Below are positions 6,787 through 14,814 of a stretch of DNA of 20,000 nucleotides, piece after piece. The translations under genes and the position numbers were made by a program. Each line of letters opens with the position of its first letter. The first letter of the stretch is position 1. Source of the stretch: Prorocentrum cordatum (Eukaryota > Sar > Dinophyceae > Prorocentrales > Prorocentraceae); assembly GCA_963575745.1 (NCBI GenBank), contig CAUYUJ010006360.1, positions 32,501 to 52,500 of the forward strand, read 5' to 3'. The notes under the pieces are model-generated. The model ran no database searches. It saw nothing but the letters and a program-made list of their open reading frames with translations, and was not told the origin of the DNA.

Positions 6787-6920
6787 GATATGCGGAGAGC
6801 AGAGGCAGGGAGGGGAGGAGGGAGGAGGAGGAGGGGGACAGGGAGGGGGAGGAGGAAGGAGGATCGTGGGGCGCTCTCTTCAAAACGAGGATCTAACACC
6901 ACAGGATGGTTGGAAAAAAC
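6787..6920 (+). repeat. Shared 3' junction of minisatellite array, copy 1
   Basis: ATGCGGAGAGCAGAGGCAGG, a GGA-rich tract (6806-6866), then GGGGCGCTCTCTTCAAAACG and CACCACAGGATGGTTGG. The same series occurs at 10215-10406. The arrays and this tail therefore move or duplicate as one unit. Confidence 0.85.
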
Positions 6921-6939
6921 ATATCGTCAGAGGTCTGGC

Positions 6940-7120
6940 TGTGTACCCAGACATCCGATGTCTTGATTCGCCCCATACGCGATCCCCGGAACGGCAGACC
7001 CGTTCCCCAGGGCTGGCTTTTCATCCCGAGTCGTTGCTTGACGGTCCTGGGGCCCGGCGAGGGCCCCCAAATGCCGAAAACAATGAAAACATTGAAGATG
7101 GTTCGGATGTCCGGGTACCC
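6940..7120 (+). repeat. Dispersed repeat family Q, plus-orientation copy
   Basis: Reads GACATCCGATGTC, then CCCAGGGCTGGCTTTTCATC, CCGAGTCG, GACGGTCCTGGGGCCCGGCG, AGGGCCCCC and CCGAAAACAATGAAAAC. The reverse complement of 10415-10560 follows the same order. It directly follows the array junction here; the other array is followed by a copy in the opposite orientation. Confidence 0.7.
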
Positions 7121-7407
7121 CCTGGGCCTTTCCAGGGCTGCGCTCTTGACCAAAAAGATTCGGGGAAATCCCGCCGCAGCGGCGAGAGCTGTCCAGGACG
7201 AGCAGCGGTATCGGCACCATTTCCTCCTCTGATACTTTGGGGGAGCCCAAAAGCACCCATACCGCAACCCCCCGGACCTCTCCTGGGGTGCGTTCTGACC
7301 AGGGTTTCGAGGCGAATCCAGCAGTGGCGACGAGGGCCTCCCAGAAGGCACAAAAAGGGGAAAACGAGGCGAGGGTAGTGGTATGGGTACCTTTTCCTCT
7401 TCTGATA
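7121..7407 (-). repeat. Diverged 173-bp tandem duplication, also dispersed
   Basis: On the minus strand each unit begins GTATCAGARGAGGAAA and later has a GGTCA or GTCAAGAGCGCA region. The CCTCYTCTGATAC anchors lie at 7223-7235 and 7396-7408, a period of 173 bp. The segment 7268-7345 (GACCTCTCCTGGGGTGCGTT, then CGAGGCGAAT and GTGGCGACGAGGGC) recurs at 13911-13975 in the same orientation, so the unit is also dispersed. Confidence 0.65.
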
Positions 7408-7630
7408 CTTGGCGCCCTCCGAGATCCTCGATCTCGGAGACCACGAAGCGGTCGACCTCCGCCATGGCGCCCCGCAGAAGCGCCTCCGCGTCCCTCAAGC
7501 AGCCCTCCAAGCGACCCGCGAGCGCGAAGCCGCCCGAGGCCGCGCCGCGCTCGAGGCGGAGGTGCCCCGGGAAGAGCGCCAGCAGCTCCCTGTCGAGCCT
7601 CTCGGCCAGCGCGTCCGCCTGGGGCGACAC
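7408..7630 (-). CDS. Protein-like segment, possible exon
   Basis: Not recognised. The minus-strand frame of about 74 residues has balanced, helix-like composition (SPQADALAERLDRELLAL near its start, AMAEVDRFVVSEIEDLGG near its end), unlike the low-complexity frames around it. It opens with GTG rather than ATG and the frame continues upstream past a TGTGCAG, so if real it is likely an internal exon; the end CCAA/GTATCAG could be a donor site. Part of its upstream DNA (7595-7650) recurs at about 11280-11325, where a QADAL peptide is also encoded, so it may be a duplicated gene fragment. No domain family is assigned. Confidence 0.25.
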
Positions 7631-7673
7631 AACGGCTGCACACCGACACCCGCGGCTCGGGCACGCACGAGCA

Positions 7674-7836
7674 CTCGGCGGCGAGCGAGGGGGGGAAGCG
7701 AGAAGGAGAAGGCCCTCTGAGAGGTTTCCTGCGCCTCCGGGGAAGGCTCAGAACACTTCTCAGAAGGCCCAGGGGACTTCCGAGCCTTCTGAGAAGGCCT
7801 TCTCCTTCTCACTTCCCCCCCGAGCTCGCCGCCGAG
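7674..7836. mobile_element. Inverted repeat with CTCGGCGGCGAGC arms
   Basis: The left arm 7674-7721 (CTCGGCGGCGAGCGAGGGGG, then GGAAGCGAGAAGGAGAAGGC) pairs with the right arm 7786-7836, ending CTCGCCGCCGAG. The loop contains CTTCTCAGAAGG and CTTCTGAGAAGG hairpins. A third, single arm with the same sequence lies at 10637-10690. Probably a small foldback element; no target duplication found. Confidence 0.7.
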
Positions 7837-8021
7837 ACATGGATTGCGGATCCGTGGACCTGGCGCCTGGCCGCCAGAGCCACGGATCGGAGACGGCAGT
7901 CCAAAAAAACTGGGGCTGATGCCGCTCCGTCTGGCCATGGAGCGCGCCGATTATGCACGGAAAGAGGGGCCGTCGCTGATCCACAAGCCTTGTCCCATGT
8001 TTGCGGTTCCTCGAAGGTTGG
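7837..8021. other. Spacer; nothing recognised
   Basis: Mixed sequence between the inverted repeat and foldback 2, with no convincing frame. Confidence 0.4.
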
Positions 8022-8047
8022 AACTCGCGGGTTTCTTGGATCTGCGC

Positions 8048-8201
8048 TTAGGTCGGGCATGTCCCCCTACAGGCGGATTTTGGACGAAAAATTGATAAAT
8101 TGTCCAAAAATTCCCCAACAGAATCAAAAACTATTTGAGAATCGTCCCCTGACAATTTTTGTACTAAAAATTCTTCCTGTAGAGGGACAGGCCCGACTCA
8201 A
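8048..8201 (+). mobile_element. MITE copy D (154 bp), perfect 8-bp target duplication
   Basis: The left end has GTCGGGCATGTCCCCCTACA from 8052; the right end has TTCCTGTAGAGGGACAGGCC and CGAC to 8197. The duplication ATCTGCGC is exact at 8040-8047 and 8202-8209. The unoccupied form TTTCTTGGATCTGCGC is present in foldback 1 (2984-2999) and in its other arm. The internal motif survives as ATCGTCCCCTGACAATTTTT near 8143. The perfect duplication, despite some divergence in the termini, fixes the target size at 8 bp. Confidence 0.92.
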
Positions 8202-8289
8202 ATCTGCGCTTGGCGCCCGCTTTGAGGGGCAACGATAAAGGGGCATAGAGGGGGGAAACGTCGACCTCGAAGGGGCGATGCATCGCAGA

Positions 8290-8412
8290 TGGATCGGCGA
8301 GAGGCCCCCGATGGTGAATCCGCACGTTCCTGTGCAGGTTGGGGCTGTCGGGCCCATCTCAGCGATCAATGATCGATTGAAGGTCGATGCATCCCCCCCT
8401 ATGCCTATCCCC
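8290..8412 (+). repeat. Dispersed repeat block X, copy 2
   Basis: Collinear with 2655-2776: GATCGGCGAGAGGCCCCCGA, CCGCACGTTCCTG, TCGGGCCC, CAGCGAT, GGTCGATGC and CCCCCCCT. It continues into a block matching 3136-3180. Confidence 0.7.
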
Positions 8413-8529
8413 CCTACGGTTGCCCCTGACCCCTGACGGCACCTCCCGTGCCGCCCCTGACGCGCTCCGCGCACCAGGGTATGCGGGGTCCCAGCACCGA
8501 CCCGAGAAATCTGCGCGGAGCTCCGGTTT

Positions 8530-8920
8530 ACGTGTACGCAAGCCCTAGGGAAGCTTCTCTTCCAACCCTCTACCCCTCCCCTGGACCTGGATGCCACGAG
8601 GCCCCCAAGACGCTCCAAGACCTCCAAAAAGCTTCCAAGAGACATCCGATGAGACTCTGAGAGGCACTCGCATGGGCATCGTTTCTGGATGGGCTGGTGG
8701 GGATACTTTTGATACGCGGGCGCGCGAAGCAAAGTCGAACGCCGAGCAGGCTGGGGCTGGTGGGATTCGACTTACTCAATCATTGTCGAGCCTCTCGGTC
8801 GACGTGTCCACTTAAAAACGACAACCACTTTACCCAGACCACCTCGCTTGGTGGAAAAAATATCCTGGCGAAAGGCCCAACCATCTGCAGTTGTTGGTAC
8901 CTCGTTGTGGGCACCGCTTT
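8530..8920. other. Spacer; short fragment of the AAGA-periodic repeat
   Basis: 8596-8650 (GGCCCCCAAGACGCTCCAAG, then ACCTCC, AAGCTTCCAAGAG) resembles the periodic repeat seen in bulk from 12320. The rest shows no gene or repeat I can support. Confidence 0.5.
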
Positions 8921-8924
8921 CGGC

Positions 8925-10210
8925 GGAGCTCCCTATGGGGCCACGAAACGTGTGATGGTGTGCCAACATGGGGCGGCGGTGCCATGGCGGTGCCATGCGA
9001 ACTTTTCCACTGGGGCCTTAGGTGGAGCTTCCTATGGGGCCACGAAAAGTGTGAGGGGTGTGCCGAAATTGGGCGGCGGTGCCATGCGAACTTGCCCACA
9101 GGGGCCTTAGGTGGAGCCCCCTATGGGGCCACGAAACGTGTGAGGGGTGTGCCAACATGGGGCGGCGGTGCCATGCGAAATTTCTCACAGGGGCCTTGGG
9201 TGGAGATCCCTATGGGGCCACGAAACGTGTGAGGGGTGTGCCGAAATTGGGCGGCAGTGCCATGCGAACTTTCCCACTGGGGCCTTAGGTGGAGCTCTCT
9301 ATGGGGCTACTAAACGTGTGAGGGGTGTGCCGAAATGGGGCGGCGTTGCCATGCGAACTTTCCCACAAGGGCTTAGGTGCAGCTCCCCATGGGGCCACGA
9401 AACGTGTGAGGGGTGTGCCGAAATGGGGCGGAGGTGCCATGCGAACTTTCCCGCTGGGGCTTGCGGTGGAGCTCCCTATGGGGCCACGAAACGTGTAAGT
9501 GGTGTGCCGAAATGAGGCGGCGGTGTCATGCGAAATTTCTCACAGGGGCCTTAGGTGGAGCCCCCTATTGGGCCACGAAACCTCTGAGGTTGTGCCGAAC
9601 TTGGGCGACGGTGCCATGCGAACTTTCCCACAGGGGCCTTAGGTGCAGCTCCATCGTGTGAGGGGTGTGCCGAAATGCGGCGGCGGTGCCATGCGAACTC
9701 TCCCACAAGGGCTTAGGTGGGTCTCCCTATGGGGCAACGGAACGTGTGAGGGGTGTGCCGACATTGGGCGGCGGTGCCATGCGAACTTTTCCGCAGGAGC
9801 CTTAGGTGGAGTTCCCTATGGGGCCACGAAACGTGTGAGGGGTGTGCCAACATGGGGCGGCGGTGCCGTGCGAACTTTCCCACTAGGGCTTTCGGTGGAG
9901 CTCCCTATGGGGCAATGAAACGTATGTATGAGGGGTGTGCGGACATTGGGCGGCGGTGCCATGCGAACTTTCCCACTGGGGCCCTCGGTGCAGCTCCCTA
10001 TGGGACCACGAAACGTGTAAGGGGTGTCGAAATTGGGCGGACATGCCATGCGAACTTGCCCACAGGGGCCTTAGGTGCAGCTCCCCATGGGGCCACAAAA
10101 CGTGTGAGGGGTGTGCCGAAATGGGGCGGCGGTACCATGCGAACTTCCCCACTGGGGCCTTCGGTGGAGCGCCCTATGGGATCACGAAGCGTGTGAGGGG
10201 TATGCCAAAT
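8925..10210 (+). repeat. 88-89-bp minisatellite array 2 (about 14 units)
   Basis: Anchors at about 8989, 9078, 9167, 9256, 9345, 9433, 9522, 9610, 9685, 9773, 9862, 9955, 10042 and 10131. Spacing is 87-89 bp except 75 bp at 9610-9685 (an internal deletion) and 93 bp at 9862-9955 (an extra TATG). The first unit has a local duplication of CGGTGCCATGG. Units alternate CCACTGGGG with CCACAGGGG and GCCGAAAT with GCCAACAT. Same unit, orientation and 3' junction as array 1. Confidence 0.95.
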
Positions 10211-10410
10211 CAGATGGGCATGCGGAGAGCAAAGGCAGGGAGGGGAGGAGGAGGAGGAGGAGGAGGAGGAGGAGGAGGAGGAGGAGGAGGACGAGGAGGA
10301 GGAGGAGGAGGAGGAGGAGGAGGAGGGGAGAAGGAAGGAAGGAGGAACGCGGGGCGCTGTCTCTTCAAAACGAGGCCCAACACCACAGGATGGTTGGGGA
10401 AAAACCACGA
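10211..10410 (+). repeat. Shared 3' junction of minisatellite array, copy 2
   Basis: ATGCGGAGAGCAAAGGCAGG, pure (GGA)n (10234-10335, one GAC interruption), GCGGGGCGCTGTCTCTTC, AAAACGAGG, CACCACAGGATGGTTGG. Matches 6787-6920; the GGA run is longer and purer here. Confidence 0.85.
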
Positions 10411-10414
10411 TGGG

Positions 10415-10560
10415 AAATGTTCTACAATTCTCAGCCTCCGAGGGCCCTTGCCGGGCCCCGGGACCGTCCAAGACGAATCGGGATGAAAAGCCGGCCCTGG
10501 GAAAAGGGTCAGGACTTCTGAGGACCGCGTACGTATTGAAAATATGAAGACATCCCATCT
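10415..10560 (-). repeat. Dispersed repeat family Q, third copy
   Basis: AGGGCCCTTGCCGGGCCCCG, GACCGTCCAAGACGAATCGG, GATGAAAAGCCGGCCCTGGG, GGACTTCTGAGG, TATTGAAAATATGAAGACAT. It is the reverse complement series of 6940-7120. Confidence 0.7.
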
Positions 10561-10636
10561 GGGACTGCGCACCGACACCGATCGTCGATACACTGGCACC
10601 GATACACCGCTCTACACCGACACGACACTGTCCAAA

Positions 10637-10860
10637 GTCGGCGGCGAGCGAGGGGGGGAAATGAGAAGGAGAAGGCCTTCTCGGAAGGCGGTGGGGCTTC
10701 TCAGAAGCCCTCGCGCCTTCTGAGAAGGCCTTCTCAGAAGCCCTCGCGCTTCTCAGAAGCCCTCGCGCCTTCTGAGGAGTGCTCTGCGTCTTCGGGGAAG
10801 GCTCGCAGACTTCGCAGAAGGCCGGGGGACTTCCGAGGCCTCCCGAGAAGGCCCGCCCCT
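10637..10860. repeat. Clustered CTTCTGAGAAGG palindromes with a foldback arm
   Basis: GTCGGCGGCGAGCGAGGGGG (arm of the 7674-7836 element), then repeated GCCTTCTGAGAAGGC and GCTTCTCAGAAGCCCTCGCG units at about 10690-10780. The units form short perfect hairpins and are tandemly reiterated. Confidence 0.7.
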
Positions 10861-11932
10861 TCCCGTCTTCCCCCTTGGGGCCCGCCGACGACCGAGGTCC
10901 GGCGGCCTGCTTGTCCAGTCCGGGCATGCTCTCTTGACCTCGGCCCCCCGGGGTCCGCCCTCGGGCCCCTGGGCCACGCGGACACTTTTTGGATCTGCGG
11001 GGCGAGAGCGAACCTCTTCCGCGAAAAGCTGGGCGGGCTGCGCACAGCTTTCACTGGGGAGACAGGCACAGGAAGGCGGGGCCTCGGGCGGCCGGAGTGG
11101 GCGAAGCCCAGGGGTGCAGGCGATGCCGAAGTGGATGTGCAGGAGCAGGTGCGCCGCGGACTGGCACCGGGGGCGAAGGCCATGCAGACACGGGTCCAGG
11201 ACGAGCCATCCAAATGCGAACACCGTCGGAGCTCTGAGGCTGTACGCCGACACCGGTTCTGGCCAGGCCAGCCGTGGCCCAGCGCGTCCGCCTGGGAGGA
11301 CAACCGCTGCACGGTGTGCGGCAGGTTCGGGCCGTGACGACAGCGGCGTGGCTTCTGACACCGCGTAGATCGTTCAACGTCGAACGGTCGGTGGCGTTTC
11401 GATCGCCAGGTCGTTCCATGCTGGGCGATTCTGGGCCACCGACAGCGTCCCACCTTGCACGCACGCGCCAGGGTCGCTGCCGCGTCGACACGGCACCACG
11501 CATCTACCGTACACCGACACCGATTTGGGCCAGGCTTAGGAGGAAACTTCTGTGAGGCCTTCGCAGGAACGATCAAAAGCAGAATGAACCCAGATCTCAG
11601 GGCCATTAAGCAGACTTAGCCCTGATCAGCCCAAGACTAAGCCGAGGTATGCCAGATTGACCGGGATTAGAAGGGGAGGAGTGGGGTGATGCTGGATGAT
11701 GCTGGTTTCCGACAACGAGCGTACCTGCGCCGATGCTGCATTGGGACTCCTGTGAGTGGCACCCTCACCAAGCCAACCCTGGGCCCAGGATCGGTGCATA
11801 CGCAGCCCCGGCCCAGCAAAGACGGCGTATACGCCGATCCTGGCACTGGGATGGGCCCGGCCAAGACCAGCGTCGATGTACGGTCGAACCCAGACATCCG
11901 TGGCTCGAGGGCGACGAAATTGGTTCACCGCT
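10861..11932. other. Spacer with small dispersed blocks; no gene recognised
   Basis: GTACGCCGACACCGGTTCTG (11240) and GTACACCGACACCGATTTGG (11507) are two copies of one block, each followed by GCCAGGC. CCAGCGCGTCCGCCTGGG at about 11280-11300 recurs at 7600-7620. 11427-11500 matches 940-1012. A long minus-strand frame (10734-11606) crosses these blocks and the hairpin cluster, so it is not called. Confidence 0.5.
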
Positions 11933-11972
11933 TTGAAGGGGCCCCAGGACACACAAATAAATACACACAAAT
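11933..11972 (+). repeat. Family P fragment (5' end only)
   Basis: TTGAAGGGGCCCCAGGACAC, then ACAAATAAATACACACAAAT. It matches the first 40 bp of the ~166-bp family and then stops. Confidence 0.75.
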
Positions 11973-12030
11973 CCGCCGACCCTGTCGGCGTGTGGGAGAC
12001 GCATCCCGGTGTCGTCGTCTTGCGTGGATC

Positions 12031-12032
<2 letters not shown>

Positions 12033-12086
<54 letters not shown>

Positions 12087-12160
12087 TTCCCGTCGTGTCC
12101 TCGTCGTCTCCGTCTCCGTTGTCCCTCGTCGTCTTCGTCGTTCCCCGTCTCCTTCAGCGC
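12033..12160 (+). repeat. (GTC)n microsatellite and degenerate tail
   Basis: Pure GTC/CGT triplets from 12033 to 12086 (18 units), then degenerate TCGTCGTCTCCGTC sequence to about 12155. Confidence 0.95.
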
Positions 12161-12222
12161 GCGAGCCAAAGCGACATTGAGCAACGGCGTAGTTGAGTCG
12201 TGGCGAAGCCCCTCCCTACCCT

Positions 12223-12292
12223 CCCCGCCGGGGGGGGGGGGTCGCCGGGCGGGGTCGCCGGGGGGGGTCCCCGGGGGGGGTCGCCACCCAGA
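12223..12292 (+). repeat. G-run cluster with GTCGCC spacers
   Basis: Runs of 8-13 G separated by TCGCC, TCGCCGGGC or TCCCC, about 60 bp in all. The composition meets the usual G-quadruplex pattern many times over. Homopolymer lengths may be unreliable. Confidence 0.8.
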
Positions 12293-12319
12293 TAAGCATC
12301 CTCCCCGGGGGGTCCCGGA

Positions 12320-12960
12320 GCTCAGAAAAGCTTCAAGACGAGCCAAGAGCGCCAGAAGACACCCCCAAAAGGGTACAAGAGGGCCTCGACTCGACGAACG
12401 ATCGCCCCAAGACGCCCAAGACGGCCCGAAGACGGCCCAAGAGACCCTCAAGACGCTCCAAGAGAGCCCCAAGAGCACTCCCAACAGGGCCCCAGGAGCC
12501 AAAATCGTCAATTTTACATCGGTTTTTGAATGATTTCGGCCTTCTCGCCTTTTCGGCTTTCCGACACTCCAAGACGGCCCAAGAGGCCCCCAAGAGGCCC
12601 CCAAGAGCGCACCAAGAGGCCTACAAGAGGGCCCCAAGACGGCCCAAGAAGGCCCCAGGACAGCCTAAGAGGCGCCCAAGACGGCCCAATAGGGCCCCAA
12701 GACGGGCCCAAGAAACGGCCAAGAGGGGGACGAGGAACCGAGAATTCGAGACTTCCGCCCTAAGAGGCCCCCGGGAAGCCCCAAGAGGCCCCCAAAAGGC
12801 CCCAAGAGGCCCCCAAGCGGCGCCAAGACGCCCCCAAGATGCGCCGAAGACGGCCTCCGGAAGCCCCAAGAGGCCCAAAAGAGGCCCGAAGAGGCCCCAC
12901 AACGGACCCCAAGAGGCTTCAAGTTGCCTTCCAGACGCCCTCGACAGGTCAACCACGAGA
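12320..12960 (+). repeat. AAGA-periodic repeat (family R), cluster 1
   Basis: Units of AAGACGGCCC (10 bp) and AAGAGGCCCCC (11 bp) in irregular order. Spacings between successive AAGA from 12395 are 9, 11, 10, 11, 10 and 11; from 12571 they are 10, 11, 11, 11, 11, 11 and 10. A less GC-rich module (12490-12566: AGCCAAAATC, GGTTTTTGA, GATTTCGG, TTCCGAC) interrupts it and recurs in clusters at 17738 and 19364. Pro/Arg/Lys-rich plus frames and GPSWG-type minus frames are by-products. Confidence 0.85.
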
Positions 12961-13018
12961 TCCCAACCAACATCCTCCTCCTCCTCCTGCGAAGTCGTCT
13001 TCGTCGTCGCTGCCTACA
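12961..13018 (+). repeat. Short TCC/TCG tract after cluster 1
   Basis: (TCC)n near 12968-12980 and TCGTCTTCGTCGTC near 12987. Clusters 3 and 4 of the same family also end in TCC-rich sequence. Confidence 0.7.
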
Positions 13019-13050
13019 GGGTCGGCGGCACCGGCCGTAAGGCCTTTGCA

Positions 13051-13178
13051 ATAAAACAAATTCCTATATTTTCCCATATCTTCTGGGTTTTTGTCTTCCC
13101 CCCCACTTCCCATATTTTCCTATATTTTCTGCGGAATCGAGGATTAATTGTGTCTGTGTGTTTCTTTTCCTCCTGACG
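13051..13178 (+). repeat. Family P, 5'-truncated copy
   Basis: ATAAAACAAATTCCTATATT onward, with CCCATATCTTCTGGG, TTTTTGTCTTCCCCCCC, TTCCTATATTTTCTG and TGTGTCTGTGTGTTTC, ending CCTCCTGACG. It lacks the first ~40 bp, the part present alone at 11933. Confidence 0.8.
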
Positions 13179-13330
13179 CTTCTCGTCCCGAGTCGATCTC
13201 GGCGGCCCCCCGAAGGGCCCGCTCGAGGGTCCCCAAAAGAGGCCGAGAGCGGCCAAGAGAAGGTGCCGTCCCAATCATGCCAGCACGTTCGCGACGGCCA
13301 CCTGCCAGGTTGGGTTGGGGACTTCGGGCT

Positions 13331-13495
13331 GGGGAGGACGAGGAGGAGGAGGAGCAGGAGGAGGGGGCACTGTTCAGGAGGAGGAGGATCAGGAGGAGGA
13401 GGAGGGGGCACTGTTCAGGAGGAGGAGGAGGAGCAGGAGGAGGAGGAGCAGGAGGAGGAGGAGGAGGAGCAGGAGGAGCAGGAGGAGGAGGATAT
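13331..13495 (+). repeat. GGA/GCA tract with 41-bp internal repeat
   Basis: GAGGAGCAGGAGG-type purine tract. GAGGGGGCACTGTTCAGGAG occurs at 13361 and 13402 (41-bp period). It contains regular GCA interruptions, unlike the other GGA tracts. Confidence 0.9.
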
Positions 13496-13628
13496 GTGCC
13501 TTTTTCAATGTTCCCTGCTGCGCCCCCCCCCCTCCCCCCATGGGAATGGAGGGCCACTTGGGGCCTTCGGGTTGGCCTCGGCGGATAGCGGGATACCTTC
13601 CACAGCTGCCACCAACGAGCCATCACTA
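13496..13628. other. Spacer; nothing recognised
   Basis: Short mixed sequence including a C9 run near 13522. Confidence 0.4.
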
Positions 13629-13793
13629 GTGAAGGGGCCCAGGGACACAAGAATAAATGTACACACGAATCCCAGGAGTCCTCATATTTTATATGTTCTT
13701 GGTGTTCGTCCCCCTCCCCACGTGCCATATGTTCCCCCAGATGTTCCTGGGAGTCGACGATTCTTCATGTCTGTGTGATTTTTCCCCTCCTGA
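13629..13793 (+). repeat. Family P, full copy 2 (165 bp)
   Basis: GTGAAGGGGCCCAGGGACAC to CCCCTCCTGA, with GTTCTTGGTGTTCGTCCCCC and GTCGACGATTCTTCATGTCT. Length and order match 3782-3948; more point differences than between the other two full copies. Confidence 0.82.
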
Positions 13794-13797
13794 ACTA

Positions 13798-13884
13798 TGC
13801 TGCGTGAAAACAAAGAGATGGCCATGAATGGTCAGCGCCACTGGGCCACCGCAGTGCTGGGTGAAAACAAAGAGGTGGCCATGA
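13798..13884 (+). repeat. 57-bp period direct repeat
   Basis: GTGAAAACAAAGAGATGGCC at 13804 and GTGAAAACAAAGAGGTGGCC at 13861, both preceded by TGCTG and followed by ATGA. Confidence 0.85.
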
Positions 13885-13907
13885 CATGTCAAGGGTCAAA
13901 AATGAGC

Positions 13908-13990
13908 CCCAGGACCTCTCCTGGGGTGCGTCCTGGCCAGAAGCTCGAGGCGAACCCAGCCGTGGCCACGAGGGCGCCCTGGGACGACAA
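13908..13990 (+). repeat. Dispersed block matching 7268-7345
   Basis: GACCTCTCCTGGGGTGCGTC, then GGCCAG, CGAGGCGAAC, CAGCCGTGGCCACGAGGGC. Same orientation and order as the copy at 7268. Confidence 0.75.
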
Positions 13991-14004
13991 GCGACGCCCA
14001 AAGG

Positions 14005-14046
14005 CGAACCTCGATCCTCGATCCTCGAGGCTCGAGCCTCGATCCC
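14005..14046. repeat. CTCGATC short repeat and palindrome
   Basis: Tandem CCTCGATC units flanking CCTCGAGGCTCGAGCCTCGA, which is largely self-complementary. Confidence 0.7.
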
Positions 14047-14220
14047 CTGACCTAGTTAGTTGGGAGGCCCAGAGTTGCCATCATCAGGCCACCGGCCCGC
14101 CACTCGCCCACAGCTTCTCCGCGGCGCCGCTGGCTGCCCCCGCCACGTGGCCCGCCAGGGCGTCCCGGATGGAGGGCTCGGAGCCGGGCGGCGGCAGCAC
14201 CTGCGGAAGAATCAGAAGCT

Positions 14221-14422
14221 GCCCCTCCTCCTCCTCCTCCTCCTCCTCCTCCTCCTCCTCCTCCTCCTCCTCCTCCTCCTCCTCCTCCTCCTTCTCCCTC
14301 CCTCCCTCCCTCCCTCCCTCCCTGCCTCCCTCCCTCCCTCCCTCCCTCCCTGCCTCCCTGCCTCCCGCCTCCCTGCCTCCCTGCCTCCCTCCCTGCCTCC
14401 CTCCCTCCCTCCCTCCCTGGAC
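14221..14422 (+). repeat. (TCC)n changing into (TCCC)n/(TGCC) tract
   Basis: Pure (TCC)n from 14223 to about 14291, then CCTCCCTCCCTGCCTCCC tetranucleotide sequence to 14419. Two different unit lengths are fused. Confidence 0.95.
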
Positions 14423-14539
14423 GGACGGTTAGTTTTGCTCGTGGAGCTCCTTGCACAAATCTAAACCCTGAGATGTGGGCACCGCAGTTCTGTCAAAACG
14501 GGCGCTCTCCCCCAGTCTCGGGCCCCAGGACCACCACGA

Positions 14540-14578
14540 ATCGATCTGGCTCGAGAAATGCAGCAGGAAGACGGGGTC
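14540..14578 (+). repeat. Dispersed block around ATCGATCTGG, copy 2
   Basis: Matches 5632-5672 with few differences, same orientation. Confidence 0.6.
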
Positions 14579-14599
14579 CAGGGCCCAGGTCGAATAGGT

Positions 14600-14761
14600 T
14601 TAGGTCGGGCCTGTCCCCCTACAGGCGGAGTTTGGACGGAACATTGAAAATACCAAAAAAAACATTCAAAACATGCTCAAAAATGCTTTAAAACAATCAT
14701 CCCCAGACGATGTTTTACTATTTTTGAAATGTCCCCCTGTAGAGGGACAGACCCGACTTAA
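14600..14761 (+). mobile_element. MITE copy E (162 bp)
   Basis: The left end has GTCGGGCCTGTCCCCCTACA from 14604, then GGCGGAGTTTGGACGGAA. The right end has CCCCCTGTAGAGGGACAGAC and CCGAC to 14757, then TTAA. Target duplication: GAATAGGT (14592-14599) and GAGTAGAT (14762-14769), 6 of 8 positions equal, both differences transitions, so an older insertion. Internal motif CATCCCCAGACGATGTTTTA near 14697. No ORF. Confidence 0.88.
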
Positions 14762-14814
14762 GAGTAGATCTGCGATGCTGCGAGTTTGCTGTTGACGTCG
14801 GGGATAAAAAAAAC

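Larger units (their letters stand above)
8022..8520. mobile_element. Foldback element 2 / mosaic of the same host family, interrupted by MITE D
   Basis: The left part has GGTTTCTTGGATCTGCGC (interrupted by MITE D) and an inner block 8226-8266 (GGGGCAACG to CGTCGACC). The right part has the complementary inner block 8382-8426 (GGTCGATGC to GTTGCCCC) and then GAGAAATCTGCGCGGAGC near 8502. Block X (8290-8412) overlaps the loop. Components match foldback 1 and its flank, but in a different order. Confidence 0.6.

Noticed and set aside
6236-10210. CRISPR array
   Set aside because: Units are contiguous 88-89-bp tandem repeats with no constant-repeat/variable-spacer pattern and no cas genes.
10734-11606. 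Minus-strand open frame of 290 codons
   Set aside because: Runs through the hairpin cluster and dispersed blocks with alternative overlapping frames; no family recognised.
12193-13176. Plus-strand open frame of 327 codons and its minus-strand GPSWG-rich counterpart
   Set aside because: Both are read from the 10-11-bp periodic repeat and extend through family P; open frames come from the lack of T-rich stop codons in the repeat.
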